From: Martinezella tropici
Lineage (GTDB): Bacteria > Pseudomonadota > Alphaproteobacteria > Rhizobiales > Rhizobiaceae
Direction of reading: 5' to 3'
Length of the DNA: 64,000 nt
Assembly (NCBI GenBank): GCA_000799755.1
Contig: JUHI01000008.1
Location: 1 to 64,000, forward strand
Below, one piece after another: positions 16,712-25,454 of the stretch. Numbering within the stretch: the first letter of the stretch is position 1; each line of letters begins with the position of its first letter. The notes below the pieces were generated by a model. That model made no database searches. It was not told the DNA's origin and saw only the letters and a list, made by a program, of their open reading frames with translations. Position numbers and translations under genes: made by a program.

Positions 16712-17655
16712 AGGGCTGCCCTCATGCGGGGATTGAGGAGAACGTACAGAATATCGGCAATGAGGTTCATGGCGATGAAGCCGACGGCGGTGCAGAGCAC
16801 CACGCCCTGGACGACCGCGTAATCCCGGTTGAAGACCGCATCGACGATCAGTTTGCCGAAGCCGGGGATGGTGAAAATCTGCTCGGTCAGCACGGCCCCG
16901 GCCAGCAGTTCGCCGAAAAGCAGGGCGCTGACGGTGACGACGGGCAGGATGGCGTTGCGGAAGCTATGCTGCAGGACGACCGCGGTCTCCGGCAGGCCCT
17001 TGGCGCGGGCGGTGCGGATATAATCGCTGCTGAGCACGCTAAGCATTGAAGAACGCGTGTGGCGCATGAGCGTTGCCGCCAGCGCGTTCCCAAGCACGAA
17101 GGAGGGCATCAGCATCGTCTGGATCGACCGCCACGGATCTTCGAAGAATGGCTGATAGCCGGAAGCGGGAAGCCAGTGCAGTTTTACCGAGACCAGCAGG
17201 ATCAGCATGATTCCGAGCCAGAAGTTCGGCACCGACAGCCCGCATAGGGCGACGATATTGGCGAAAAAGTCGATGAAGGTGTTCTTCTTCACCGCTGCGA
17301 GTATGCCCATGGGAATGCCGATGGCGAAGGCGAAGATCATCGACATGACCGCAAGCTGGATGGTCACAGGCAGCTTTTCGGCAACGAGCGTCAGGACCGG
17401 CTGATTGGTGCGCAGCGAGACGCCGAGATCGCCCCTGGCGACGCCCTGCAGCCAATAGCCGTATTGGTAGACGACCGGATCGTTCAGACGGTATTTCTCG
17501 CGAAGCAGTTCAAGGACCTGCGGGGCGCGTTCCTCGCCGGCCATGGCAAGCACCGGATCGCCCGGCAGGAGCTTCTGCAGCGAGAAGACGAAGATCGAAA
17601 TGATCAGCAGCGTCGGTATCGCGACGAGCAGCCTCTTTCCGATATAGCTATACAT
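16708..17655 (-). CDS. Peptide ABC transporter permease, DppB type
   Basis: A 315-residue permease beginning MYSYIGKRLLVAIPTLLIISIFVFSLQKLLPGDP, the standard DppB/OppB opening, with the LRTNQPVLTLVAEKLPVTIQLA block and the EAA loop DYIRTARAKGLPETAVVLQHSFRNAILPV. It heterodimerises with the DppC-type product. The downstream gene overlaps its stop by four bases. A hairpin at 17691-17716 separates it from the binding-protein gene upstream. Confidence 0.93.
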   Translation of the reverse strand: MYSYIGKRLLVAIPTLLIISIFVFSLQKLLPGDPVLAMAGEERAPQVLELLREKYRLNDPVVYQYGYWLQGVARGDLGVSLRTNQPVLTLVAEKLPVTIQLAVMSMIFAFAIGIPMGILAAVKKNTFIDFFANIVALCGLSVPNFWLGIMLILLVSVKLHWLPASGYQPFFEDPWRSIQTMLMPSFVLGNALAATLMRHTRSSMLSVLSSDYIRTARAKGLPETAVVLQHSFRNAILPVVTVSALLFGELLAGAVLTEQIFTIPGFGKLIVDAVFNRDYAVVQGVVLCTAVGFIAMNLIADILYVLLNPRMRAAL

Positions 17656-17690
17656 GGGCAGATCCTTGCCGCGATGTCGGAGGAAAAAGG

Positions 17691-17716
17691 GCCATGCGGG
17701 AGGGAACCCGCATGGC
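17691..17716 (-). terminator. Hairpin between peptide-binding-protein and permease genes
   Basis: A perfect 10-base stem (GCCATGCGGG and CCCGCATGGC) with a 6-base loop lies 9 bases past the binding-protein stop on the minus strand, without a T-run. Its position is the same as that of the hairpin at 7186 in the sugar operon, suggesting a role in setting the binding protein to permease ratio. Confidence 0.65.
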
Positions 17717-17725
17717 GTTGGTCGC

Positions 17726-19234
17726 TCAACCGCTCTTCTTCACGCCGACGAGACGGATCATGCCGTCAGGGGAGGGCATGAAGCCGGATACCTTCTTGTT
17801 ATAGGCCCAGATCCATGCCTGATGTCCGAGGAAGATGATCGGCAGATCGTCATTGAGGATGGCTTCGGCCGCATCGTACTTCTGCTTGCGCACGATATTG
17901 TCCTGCGACTGGCGTGCATCGAGCAGCAGCTTGTCGACCTCGGGATTGCTGTATTTGGAGTCGTTGAGGCCGGCGCCCGTCGTCACGAACTGCTGGATGT
18001 TGCCGTCGGGATCGGAGCGGCCGGACCAGTCGGAGCGGCTGAGCTGATAGTTGCCGCTCGACTGCGCGTCGAGCAAGGTCGCGAATTCGGTCGTCTTCAG
18101 CGTCACGTCGAAGCCGGCTTCGGCGACCATCGACTGGATGATCTGCATCATCTGCATGGCAACGGGGTTGTTGGCGACGGCAAGCTCGACCGGGATGCGG
18201 TCGAAACCGGCTTCCTTCACCAGCGCCTTGGCCTTGTCGACGTCGCGGGCAGGCACGGGCACATCCTTGTCGAACCAGGGGCTGTTGGGCGCGAAGGGCT
18301 GATTGCCGGCAAGCCCCGTACCGTCATAGACGATCTGCATGGCGGCTTCGCGATCGATCGCCAGCGAGAAGGCCTGGCGCAGGCGCTTGTCCTTGCCCAT
18401 CGGATTGTCGGCGCGCGGGCCGTTGCCGACATTAGTATAGACGCCAAGCCAGCCCGTGCCGATCGCATCGGCATAGACGAGATTGGGGTCGCCCTTGACT
18501 GTCGCGACATCGGAGGCGGCTACGCGCTCGATCATGTCGAGATCGCCGGAGCGCAGGTTTGCCAGGCGAACCGTCGTATCGGGGATCGGCAGGTAGGTCA
18601 CCTTGTCGATGAAGATATTGTCCTTGTTCCAGTAATCCTGGAATTTTTCGAGCACGATACGGTCCTGCTGCACGCGCTCGACGAATTTGAACGGGCCGGA
18701 GCAGACGGGATGATCACCGAATTTGGCGCCGGTGGCCTTGGCGGCCGTCGGCGACACCATCATGCCGGAACGATCAGAGAGTTGGGCAAGCAGCGTGACA
18801 TCAGGTGCCTTGAGAGTGAATGTGACTTCGTACTCGCCTGTCGCGTCAACCTTGGCGACGGAGGAAAGCTCACTCTTGCGGCGCGACTCCGGTAGGGTCT
18901 GATAGCGCTGGATATTGTCGACGACGGCTTGTGCGTTGAACGGTGTCTCGTCCTGGAATTTTACGCCCTGGCGCAACTCCATGATCAGCTGCTTGCCATC
19001 ATCAGACCATTTCCAGGATGTGGCAAGCTGCGGCACGAACTTCAGGTCAGGCGTCACGTCGACGAGTTTGTCGCAGAGCGCGGTATAGACGATGCGGCCG
19101 ACGAAGGTGCGGGATTGGGCGGGGTCGAGCGCGTCGGCGTCGTCCTGCAGGCCGATCTTCAGTTCGACGGCGAAGGCAGGCAGCGCGATCAAGGCGCCGG
19201 CGGCAAGCGATGCCATGAATTTGGCGATCTTCAT
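17726..19234 (-). CDS. Peptide ABC transporter substrate-binding protein (SBP family 5)
   Basis: A 502-residue periplasmic binding protein with a Sec signal peptide (MKIAKFMASLAAGALIALPAFA, cleavage after AFA near residue 22) and no lipobox. The mature start VELKIGLQDDADALDPAQSRTFVGRIVYTALCDKLVDV and the WKWSDDGKQLIMELRQGVKFQDETPFNAQAVV block are standard for SBP_bac_5 proteins (DppA, OppA, GsiB). Its length is close to GsiB (about 510). With the GGT gene in the same operon, I infer glutathione or another gamma-glutamyl peptide as cargo, but dipeptides cannot be ruled out. First structural gene after the GntR regulator, 86 bases downstream of it. Confidence 0.93.
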   Translation of the reverse strand: MKIAKFMASLAAGALIALPAFAVELKIGLQDDADALDPAQSRTFVGRIVYTALCDKLVDVTPDLKFVPQLATSWKWSDDGKQLIMELRQGVKFQDETPFNAQAVVDNIQRYQTLPESRRKSELSSVAKVDATGEYEVTFTLKAPDVTLLAQLSDRSGMMVSPTAAKATGAKFGDHPVCSGPFKFVERVQQDRIVLEKFQDYWNKDNIFIDKVTYLPIPDTTVRLANLRSGDLDMIERVAASDVATVKGDPNLVYADAIGTGWLGVYTNVGNGPRADNPMGKDKRLRQAFSLAIDREAAMQIVYDGTGLAGNQPFAPNSPWFDKDVPVPARDVDKAKALVKEAGFDRIPVELAVANNPVAMQMMQIIQSMVAEAGFDVTLKTTEFATLLDAQSSGNYQLSRSDWSGRSDPDGNIQQFVTTGAGLNDSKYSNPEVDKLLLDARQSQDNIVRKQKYDAAEAILNDDLPIIFLGHQAWIWAYNKKVSGFMPSPDGMIRLVGVKKSG

Positions 19235-19272
19235 TTCGTTCTCCTGTTTATAGTTTTCGTTCTTGGCAGTCT

Positions 19273-19294
19273 CGACCGGTTTCCTCTCCGGTCG
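19273..19294 (-). terminator. Hairpin between the GntR and binding-protein genes
   Basis: CGACCGG and CCGGTCG form a perfect 7-base stem with an 8-base loop in the 86-base gap. It has no T-run on the minus strand and may attenuate or stabilise read-through from the regulator into the transport genes. Confidence 0.4.
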
Positions 19295-19320
19295 TGGTCT
19301 GGTGAGGGCGGGATTTTTGG

Positions 19321-20058
19321 TCAGCCTGCCTCTTCAGTCAGTGGTTCCTCAGCCTGTCGCGCATCCAGCGAAGTGATGCGGACCAGGCTTTCCTGAAGCA
19401 TCAAAAGATGTTCGCGCATGGCTTCTGCTGCCTTCAGCGGATTGCGCGCCGCAATCGCGTCGATGATCGCCATATGCTGCGCATAGGAGACCGGGCGCGT
19501 CTTGTTGATGCTGCGGGCCAATTCGCGAATGGTTTGCCAGGCTTCGTCCTGGCGGACATGGTTGATCACATCGAAAATGGTCAGGAAGAACTGATTGCCG
19601 GCGCTTTGCGCGATCAGCCGGTGCAATGCGCCATCCCAAAGCTCGCGGCTGTCGGCATCGTCGCTGGCGGTAATCTTCTTTGCCAGCTCATACATGCGGT
19701 CGATGTCGTCGGGCTTGGCGCGCATGGCGGCGAGCTGGGCCAATTGCGGCTCGATGCGCAGCCGGACTTCCATGACCTCCATGAGGTCCGTGCCGGCAAC
19801 AAGCGTGCTGACATGCTGGCTCCAGTCGTCCGGGCGCTGCCCGACATAAGTTCCAGAACCTTGTCGCCGCCAGACGCGGCCTTCTGCTTCCAGCACCTCC
19901 AAGGCACGCCGGATCGCACGCCGGCTCACGCCGAGCGTCTCCGACAGAGCCCGTTCGGTGGGAAGCTTTCCATCGGCTGGAAGATCTGCCGAGTTCAAAA
20001 GTCCCCTTAGCCTTTCCAGGGCACGGACCGAATTTTCCGGAAGGCTGCTGGTTGCCAT
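19321..20058 (-). CDS. GntR/FadR family transcriptional regulator
   Basis: A 245-residue regulator with an N-terminal GntR winged helix (DGKLPTERALSETLGVSRRAIRRALEVLEAEGRVWRRQGSGTYVG) and an all-helical FCD effector domain, in which the spaced Asp/His residues (for example WDGALHRLIAQSAGN) would bind a metal and a carboxylate ligand. I start it at the ATG at 20058 although a TTG at 20091 is in frame, because a perfect inverted repeat fills 20068-20090 and looks like an operator rather than coding sequence; neither start has a strong ribosome-binding site. It heads the transport operon on the same strand and probably controls itself and the downstream genes. Confidence 0.85.
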   Translation of the reverse strand: MATSSLPENSVRALERLRGLLNSADLPADGKLPTERALSETLGVSRRAIRRALEVLEAEGRVWRRQGSGTYVGQRPDDWSQHVSTLVAGTDLMEVMEVRLRIEPQLAQLAAMRAKPDDIDRMYELAKKITASDDADSRELWDGALHRLIAQSAGNQFFLTIFDVINHVRQDEAWQTIRELARSINKTRPVSYAQHMAIIDAIAARNPLKAAEAMREHLLMLQESLVRITSLDARQAEEPLTEEAG

Positions 20059-20067
20059 AATGGAGGG

Positions 20068-20090
20068 TGAACCAATTTGAGATTGGTTCA
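20068..20090. promoter_or_regulatory. Inverted repeat, probable GntR-type operator
   Basis: TGAACCAAT and ATTGGTTCA are perfect 9-base arms around a 5-base centre (TTGAG). It ends 9 bases from the ATG of the GntR gene. FadR-subfamily regulators bind short palindromes with TGGT or TTGGT arms, so autoregulation is a reasonable inference. Confidence 0.65.
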
Positions 20091-20161
20091 ATAGAAATTC
20101 AACTCGATCCCGCCGTCAAGCTCTTTTTTGTGCAATTTCGGCGCTGCACAATGTTTGTGCG

Positions 20162-20197
20162 CAATGCAAAAGGCGGCCCGTGAAAACGGGCCGCCTT
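20162..20197 (-). terminator. Rho-independent terminator of the M81 peptidase gene
   Basis: A 12-base perfect stem (AAGGCGGCCCGT and ACGGGCCGCCTT, loop GAAA on the plus strand) is followed on the minus strand by TTTTGC. It lies 41 bases after the stop of the minus-strand gene ending at 20238 and separates it from the peptide-transport operon. Confidence 0.75.
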
Positions 20198-20237
20198 GAG
20201 AAATCCCAAATCGACTTTCCGCCGCTTGACCGGACGT

Positions 20238-21680
20238 TCAGCGACCGACGGTTCGAGCCGAAAGAGCTGTTGTTGGCGTGAAGTCGAAATCCTTGTCGAA
20301 GGGATAGGTCGGCTTCGTCTTGCGCAACCGCGGCAGCCGCTCGACGAACTGGTCGACGACGCCAGGCGACAACGCCATCAGGTTCGGATTGGCGATGGGC
20401 GCCAGTTCCGGCGAGAGATAGCCCGATTTGACGACGATGATTTTCGCCTTGTGCGGATCGAGGCCGAGACGGGTAAAGTCGGCTATGTTGTGATAGGGAC
20501 GGCGCTTCGCCGACAGGACGAGATCGATGCCGCCGATGGAGACGACGGCCTGCATGTCGCTGGGGTCTGTCGTCTCGAGCAGATATTTGACGGTGAAGCT
20601 GCCCTTCACCGGCTTGCTTCCCTTGGTGTCGAGCGATGCGCCAACGGAGAGATCAAGGATGGCGCCGAGGCCGGCGGCATAGCAGGCTTCCGTCGCGGTC
20701 TTGTCCGCAATGCCGGCAAAGATGACGCCGTCTGCGCCCTTGGCAATCAGTTCCGCCAGCACATCGGCGCGGTCGCCAACGCCACCCCCCGTCGGATTGT
20801 CGCCGGACTCAGCCAGAACCACGGGCGCGGTCGTGCTGGCGATTGCCTTGGTGACGCATTCCTCGATCGAGCCGATCTCGCAGCCGAAGACGAAATCCTT
20901 GCGCGCATCCCAATAGGCCTGTGCCAGACGTTTGGCTTCCCCCTCCAGTACGGCGCGATCCGTGCCGGTCATGATGGCGGCGGCCGTGGCACGCGGTTCG
21001 TCAGCCCAGACATAGCCGACCATGAGCGACGCATCCCAGACGCCGTCGATGGCATCGATGCCGGGCAGCATATCGTAGAGGCTCTTGGCCGGTTCGTCGA
21101 CGGTGCTGGTGCGCTCGCCCGGCAGAACCACCGGGATCGGCGCCCAGAGCAGGATCGGCTTCACGCCGGTCTTCAGGCTTTCCGTCAGCATCTTGACGGC
21201 GCGGCGCATGGTCTCCTCGACATCGATATGCGGCGCGGTGCGATAGGTGGAGTACATGTCGAGCGCGTCGATGATGCGCTGGGTGACATTGCCATGCAGA
21301 TCGTAGCTCGCCGAGAGCATGCAGTCCTCGCCAACGACGGCGCGGGCGGCGCTGATCCAGTCGCCTTCGGCATCTTCCATGCCTTCGACATACATGGCGC
21401 CATGCATGGCGAGATAAAGCCCGTCGAGCGGCAGCAACGCTTTCAGACCCTCCAGGAACTCCGCCTTGAAGGCCTCGTAGGTATGGCGGGCGACAGGGCC
21501 GCCGGCAATCGCTCTTGCATGGATGGTCGGCAGGAACTCGCCCTCGTAATCCTTCAGGAAGGCGAAGTAAGGGGCGGCGGTCAGCTCCGCTCCGCGCAGA
21601 ACGCGAAAGTCCTTCTCTTCGTTCAGGACGGGATTATAGGTGCTGCATTCGATGTGAATGCCTCCGACGGCGATGCGCAT
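20238..21680 (-). CDS. M81 family metallopeptidase (MlrC-like)
   Basis: A 480-residue protein of the DUF1485/MlrC family, named after the microcystin-degradation protein MlrC. It begins MRIAVGGIHIECSTYNP, where the family opening with its early His and Glu is a likely metal site, and contains PLDGLYLAMHGAMYVEG, YDLHGNVTQRIIDALD, YRTAPHIDVEETMRRAV and the VVLAESGDNPTGGGVGDRADVL block with a further metal ligand region. The start at 21680 is set by GAGG at the proper distance; nine extra in-frame residues upstream are not needed. The gene is seven bases downstream of a ROK regulator. Family members in rhizobia usually act on small amide or peptide substrates; the actual substrate is unknown. 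Confidence 0.88.
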   Translation of the reverse strand: MRIAVGGIHIECSTYNPVLNEEKDFRVLRGAELTAAPYFAFLKDYEGEFLPTIHARAIAGGPVARHTYEAFKAEFLEGLKALLPLDGLYLAMHGAMYVEGMEDAEGDWISAARAVVGEDCMLSASYDLHGNVTQRIIDALDMYSTYRTAPHIDVEETMRRAVKMLTESLKTGVKPILLWAPIPVVLPGERTSTVDEPAKSLYDMLPGIDAIDGVWDASLMVGYVWADEPRATAAAIMTGTDRAVLEGEAKRLAQAYWDARKDFVFGCEIGSIEECVTKAIASTTAPVVLAESGDNPTGGGVGDRADVLAELIAKGADGVIFAGIADKTATEACYAAGLGAILDLSVGASLDTKGSKPVKGSFTVKYLLETTDPSDMQAVVSIGGIDLVLSAKRRPYHNIADFTRLGLDPHKAKIIVVKSGYLSPELAPIANPNLMALSPGVVDQFVERLPRLRKTKPTYPFDKDFDFTPTTALSARTVGR

Positions 21681-21687
21681 GGGAACC

Positions 21688-22860
21688 TCAATAGGGGTTA
21701 GGGCCAATCAGGAAATTATGAGCGGCTATGCTGGCGGCGCCGCGCGCCCAGACATCGCCATCGACGCGTTGCGTGCGGATCGGCGTCTGGCCAGCATAGC
21801 GCGGCAATACGTTTGCTTCCACCGCCTGCCGCATGACGGTGCCGAACAGGCCATCGAACCGTCCTTCGACATGGGTAATCAGGATCATGCCAGGGTCGTT
21901 GAACTGGATGAGATGCGCGATTGCCAGCCCGAGCGCGCTGCCGGCACGGTGCAGGATGCGGATCGCGCTGGCATTGCCGAGCGACGCCTCCGTCTCCAGC
22001 TCGTCGAGAGATTGACAGGTCAGCCCTTCCGCTTTCGCGGCCTCCTTGATTGCTTTCAGGGAGGCCACGGTGTCGAGGCAGCCGCGCTTGCCACAGCGAC
22101 AGGGCGAGCCATTGGGCTCGATAGTGCAATGGGCGATCTCGCCGGCGCCGCCATGGTTGCCGCGATAGAGCTTACCGCCGATGAAATGGGCGCAGCCGAT
22201 ACCGTCGTCGAAGGAGACGACGCTGAAATTCTGTATGTCGCGAGCGTCGCCGAAGAGTTTTTCGCTGACGGCGACCGCCTTGGCGTCGTTTTCGATGAAG
22301 GTGGTCATGCCGGTCTTCTGTCTGACGATGCCGGCAAGCGGCACGTCCTGCCATCCAAGCAAAGTCGATTTAACGCAGCTCGCCTGCTTCTCGTCGACGA
22401 AACCGGAGAGCGCGATGCCGAGGCCGGAGAGCTTCTGGCTGGCACCTTTGCGCGCGGCAAGCAATTTGGGCAGCGTATGGGCGATCATTTCGGCGATGGC
22501 ATCCGGATCGCGCGACAACGGCATGGTCTGGCGTGCGACGATATTGCCGTTGAGGTCGCTGAGCACCAGAGGCGCCGGGTCCTCCAGCAGCGAGATGCCG
22601 GCGAAGAAGGCGCCTTCCGGATGCAGATCCAGCAAGATCGACGGACGGCCCTGGCCGTAGATCGTCTCCGTCTCCCGCAGGACCCCGAGGGAAATCAGAT
22701 CGCGCGCAATCCCGCTCATCGCCGCCTTGCTCAGCCCCATGGATGCCGCCAGAACCGTGCGGCTGGAGGGGCCCGATTGGCTGATGACCCGCAGAAGCTG
22801 ATGCTGGGAGGATGTAAGCAATTCGACGTTCCGCCTAGATTTTGCTTGTTTCGTCGACAA
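21688..22860 (-). CDS. ROK family transcriptional regulator
   Basis: A 390-residue NagC/Mlc-type protein: an N-terminal winged helix (QHQLLRVISQSGPSSRTVLAASMGLSKAAMSGIARDLISLGVL), then the sugar-kinase-like ROK fold with the zinc-binding region GEIAHCTIEPNGSPCRCGKRGCLDTVAS, which has the H and C ligands expected. It therefore senses a sugar or derivative. The start is a TTG at 22860; there is no in-frame ATG before the HTH. It precedes the M81 peptidase gene by seven bases, an unusual partner for a sugar-sensing family, and probably regulates it. Confidence 0.88.
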   Translation of the reverse strand: MSTKQAKSRRNVELLTSSQHQLLRVISQSGPSSRTVLAASMGLSKAAMSGIARDLISLGVLRETETIYGQGRPSILLDLHPEGAFFAGISLLEDPAPLVLSDLNGNIVARQTMPLSRDPDAIAEMIAHTLPKLLAARKGASQKLSGLGIALSGFVDEKQASCVKSTLLGWQDVPLAGIVRQKTGMTTFIENDAKAVAVSEKLFGDARDIQNFSVVSFDDGIGCAHFIGGKLYRGNHGGAGEIAHCTIEPNGSPCRCGKRGCLDTVASLKAIKEAAKAEGLTCQSLDELETEASLGNASAIRILHRAGSALGLAIAHLIQFNDPGMILITHVEGRFDGLFGTVMRQAVEANVLPRYAGQTPIRTQRVDGDVWARGAASIAAHNFLIGPNPY

Positions 22861-23133
22861 TAAGTTCAGAAATTTAACAAAGCAACCGTAATTAGTTCCA
22901 GGGAACCGAAAAGGTGTCGCCTTGCGGGCCGTCCTGCCCGCCGGCGCTCGCGTTTAAATGGTTGACATCGACTGGCATCAATATGCAAAGCTTATCATAA
23001 CGATTCAGCCGGCAATCGCCCTCCAATCGTCTCGTCCCTAGACTTTGATCCCACCAGCTAAGCGCTCGACCATGGCCGTTACCGCGGCATGTGCATTTTT
23101 CGATCTCGGGTGCCGCAGTCAGAAAGGAATGCC

Positions 23134-24633
23134 ATGTCCAGCACGGTCGATCGCTCGAGACGCCCGTTGGTCATCGTCTCGATCATGCTTGCGACCTTCA
23201 TGGTCGCCATCGAAGCAACCATCGTTGCAATCGCCATGCCGCGCATCGTCGGTCAGCTCGGCGGCTTCACCTATTATAGCTGGGTCTTTTCCGCCTTTCT
23301 GCTGGCGCAGTCCACCACAACGGTCATCTATGGCAAGCTCTCCGATATTTTCGGCCGCAAGCCCATGCTGATCGGTGGCATCATCATCTTTCTCGTGGGC
23401 TCGACACTGGCCGGCTTTGCCTGGTCGATGGCCTCGCTCATCGTTTTCAGGCTGCTGCAGGGCCTGGGCGCGGGCGCCATCCAGCCAGTGACGATGACCG
23501 TCGTCGGCGATCTCTACAAACTGGAGGAACGGGCGAAGGTGCAGGGCGCGCTTGCCAGCGTCTGGGCGATCTCCGCCGTCATCGGCCCGCTTGCCGGCGG
23601 CATCATCGTCGACAATCTCTCCTGGGCCTGGATTTTCTGGATCAATCTGCCGCTTGGCGTGCTCGCCATTGCTGGCTTCATGATCTTTTTGCACGAATCC
23701 ATCACGCCGCGCGAGGCAAAGATCGACTATTTCGGCACGATCCTGTTTTCGATATCGATCGTGTCGCTGCTGGTCATCCTAACGGAGACCGATGCAGGCT
23801 TCGCTGTCCTCTGTCCCCTGGCGATCGTCTTTATCGTCACCGGTATTCTGTTCCTGCGGCAGGAGCGGCGGGCGCCGGAGCCGATCATTTCGATCGCGCT
23901 CTGGAGCCGTCGGCTGATCGCGACCAGCAACGCCGCAACCCTGCTGGCCGGCATGGCTCTGATCGGCCTGACAACGGTCCTGCCGATCTATGTGCAGGGC
24001 GTGCTTGGCCGCTCGCCGCTTGAGGCCGGTTTCACGCTGACGATGCTGATCGTCGGCTGGCCGCTCGCCGTCATGCTTGCGAGCCGCTTCTTCCGCACCT
24101 TCGGCATCCGCAGAACCTTGCGCGCCGGCAGCCTGATGTTTCCCTTCGGCTCGCTCTTCCTGCTGTTCCTAACACCAGAAAGCAGCCCGGTGATCGCCGG
24201 CATCGGTTCGTTCCTGATGGGTTTCGGTATGGGCCTCATCAGCTTGACCAGCGTTGTCCTGGTACAGGAAAGCGTCGAATGGTCGATGCGCGGCAGCGCC
24301 ACTGCGTCGATCATCTTCTCGCGCAGCCTGGGCAATACTCTTGGCGCAACCGCTCTCGGCGCGATCATGAACGTCGGCATCGCCCATTACGGTAGCGGCG
24401 AGCTCGCAGCCAGGCTTCACGATATCCTCAACCAGCCAACCGGCCTTTCCGACCTGGGTGGCGATCCGGCGATCCGGAACGTCTTCGATGCGGCATTGCA
24501 CTGGAGCTTCTGGGGTGTGGTCGTCGTCGCCCTGACGACCTGCGCGACCATCTGGCTCATCCCGGTGACGCGGGACGCCGGCCGCGGATCGTCGGTGGTC
24601 AAGGCGGATGCCCAGGATGCAATGACCCACTAG
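23134..24633 (+). CDS. MFS transporter, DHA2 (EmrB/QacA) family
   Basis: A 499-residue, 14-helix drug:proton antiporter. Recognisable are the motif in helix 1 (ATFMVAIEATIVAIAMPRIVGQLGG), motif A after helix 2 (GKLSDIFGRKPMLIGG) and the antiporter motif C region in helix 5 (WAISAVIGPLAGGIIVDNLSWAWIFWINLPLG). The start is the ATG at 23134 behind AAAGGA. The inner-membrane exporter normally extrudes drugs or metabolites, sometimes with an EmrA partner; no partner gene is adjacent. It converges with the FadR-type regulator at 24660. Confidence 0.9.
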   Translation: MSSTVDRSRRPLVIVSIMLATFMVAIEATIVAIAMPRIVGQLGGFTYYSWVFSAFLLAQSTTTVIYGKLSDIFGRKPMLIGGIIIFLVGSTLAGFAWSMASLIVFRLLQGLGAGAIQPVTMTVVGDLYKLEERAKVQGALASVWAISAVIGPLAGGIIVDNLSWAWIFWINLPLGVLAIAGFMIFLHESITPREAKIDYFGTILFSISIVSLLVILTETDAGFAVLCPLAIVFIVTGILFLRQERRAPEPIISIALWSRRLIATSNAATLLAGMALIGLTTVLPIYVQGVLGRSPLEAGFTLTMLIVGWPLAVMLASRFFRTFGIRRTLRAGSLMFPFGSLFLLFLTPESSPVIAGIGSFLMGFGMGLISLTSVVLVQESVEWSMRGSATASIIFSRSLGNTLGATALGAIMNVGIAHYGSGELAARLHDILNQPTGLSDLGGDPAIRNVFDAALHWSFWGVVVVALTTCATIWLIPVTRDAGRGSSVVKADAQDAMTH

Positions 24634-24659
24634 CCACGGAAGGGCGGAGGCGCGATGCG

Positions 24660-25454
24660 TCAGAAGCCGTAGTCGCGGCCGAGCCAGGCGTCCAGCAGAT
24701 TTCTTGACGCCTTGAGTGCCGCATCCGCGTCCTGGGCGACGATAGCGTCGAGAATCGCCTTGTGAAAGGGCAGGGAGCGTTTCTGTCCCTCGGCTATGTC
24801 TTCATGGCCGGATAGCGTGCGATTGGCGTAGATGCCCACCGCGATCAGGTCGATCAGCTGCGAATAGATCATGTTGTGCGTGGCGGCGAAGATTGCCGTA
24901 TGGAAGTGCAGATCGGCATCGGCGTTGCTGTTGATGTCGCCGATGGTGGACGCCATCTGCTCATAGGCGGCGCTGATTGCCGCAATGTCGCTCTCCGTGC
25001 GGCGCAGCGCTGCGCGCGCCGTTGCCTCCGGTTCGAGCGCCAGCCGCAAATCCTTGATCGAACGCATGATTTCGACTGACGGGCCGGTCTCGTAATACCA
25101 GACCATGACGTCCGTATCGAGGTGATGCCAGTTGGAGCGTTCCTTGACGCGCGTGCCGACGCGGGTCTTGATCTCGACCAGGCCCTTGCCGGCAAGGCAT
25201 TTCATCGCCTCGCGGATTACGGTGCGGCTGATGCCGAACTGCTCGACGAGATCAGGTTCGTTCGGCAGTGTCGTTCCCACCGGATGGTCTCCGCGGACGA
25301 TGCGGCGGCCGAGTTCGTGGACGAAATGACCGAAGACGCCGCGTCGCGGGATCGTGCCATATTTGCGGACGAAGGCATCGAATGGCGACTGGATTACGAT
25401 CAGTTTCGACTCCGGGGTAGCCCGGGAGGTCATTGCGTCCTGGCCATGTGTCAT
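24660..25454 (-). CDS. FadR/GntR family transcriptional regulator
   Basis: A 264-residue regulator with a GntR winged helix (GTTLPNEPDLVEQFGISRTVIREAMKCLAGKGLVEIKTRVGTRV) and an FCD domain (DLRLALEPEATARAALR, then the D-x3-H ligand set ADADLHFHTAIFAATHN and a late FHKAILDAI His). It resembles the DgoR/GalR-like group of hexuronate and galactonate regulators, which is family knowledge rather than proof. There is an N-terminal extension of about 40 residues before the HTH. It is divergent from the DHA2 exporter at 25870 across 415 bases and convergent with the exporter at 23134, so either could be its target. Confidence 0.87.
   Translation of the reverse strand: MTHGQDAMTSRATPESKLIVIQSPFDAFVRKYGTIPRRGVFGHFVHELGRRIVRGDHPVGTTLPNEPDLVEQFGISRTVIREAMKCLAGKGLVEIKTRVGTRVKERSNWHHLDTDVMVWYYETGPSVEIMRSIKDLRLALEPEATARAALRRTESDIAAISAAYEQMASTIGDINSNADADLHFHTAIFAATHNMIYSQLIDLIAVGIYANRTLSGHEDIAEGQKRSLPFHKAILDAIVAQDADAALKASRNLLDAWLGRDYGF

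Noticed and set aside
20196-21701. 501-codon plus-strand open frame opposite the M81 peptidase
   Set aside because: Antisense shadow with no domain or ribosome-binding site.
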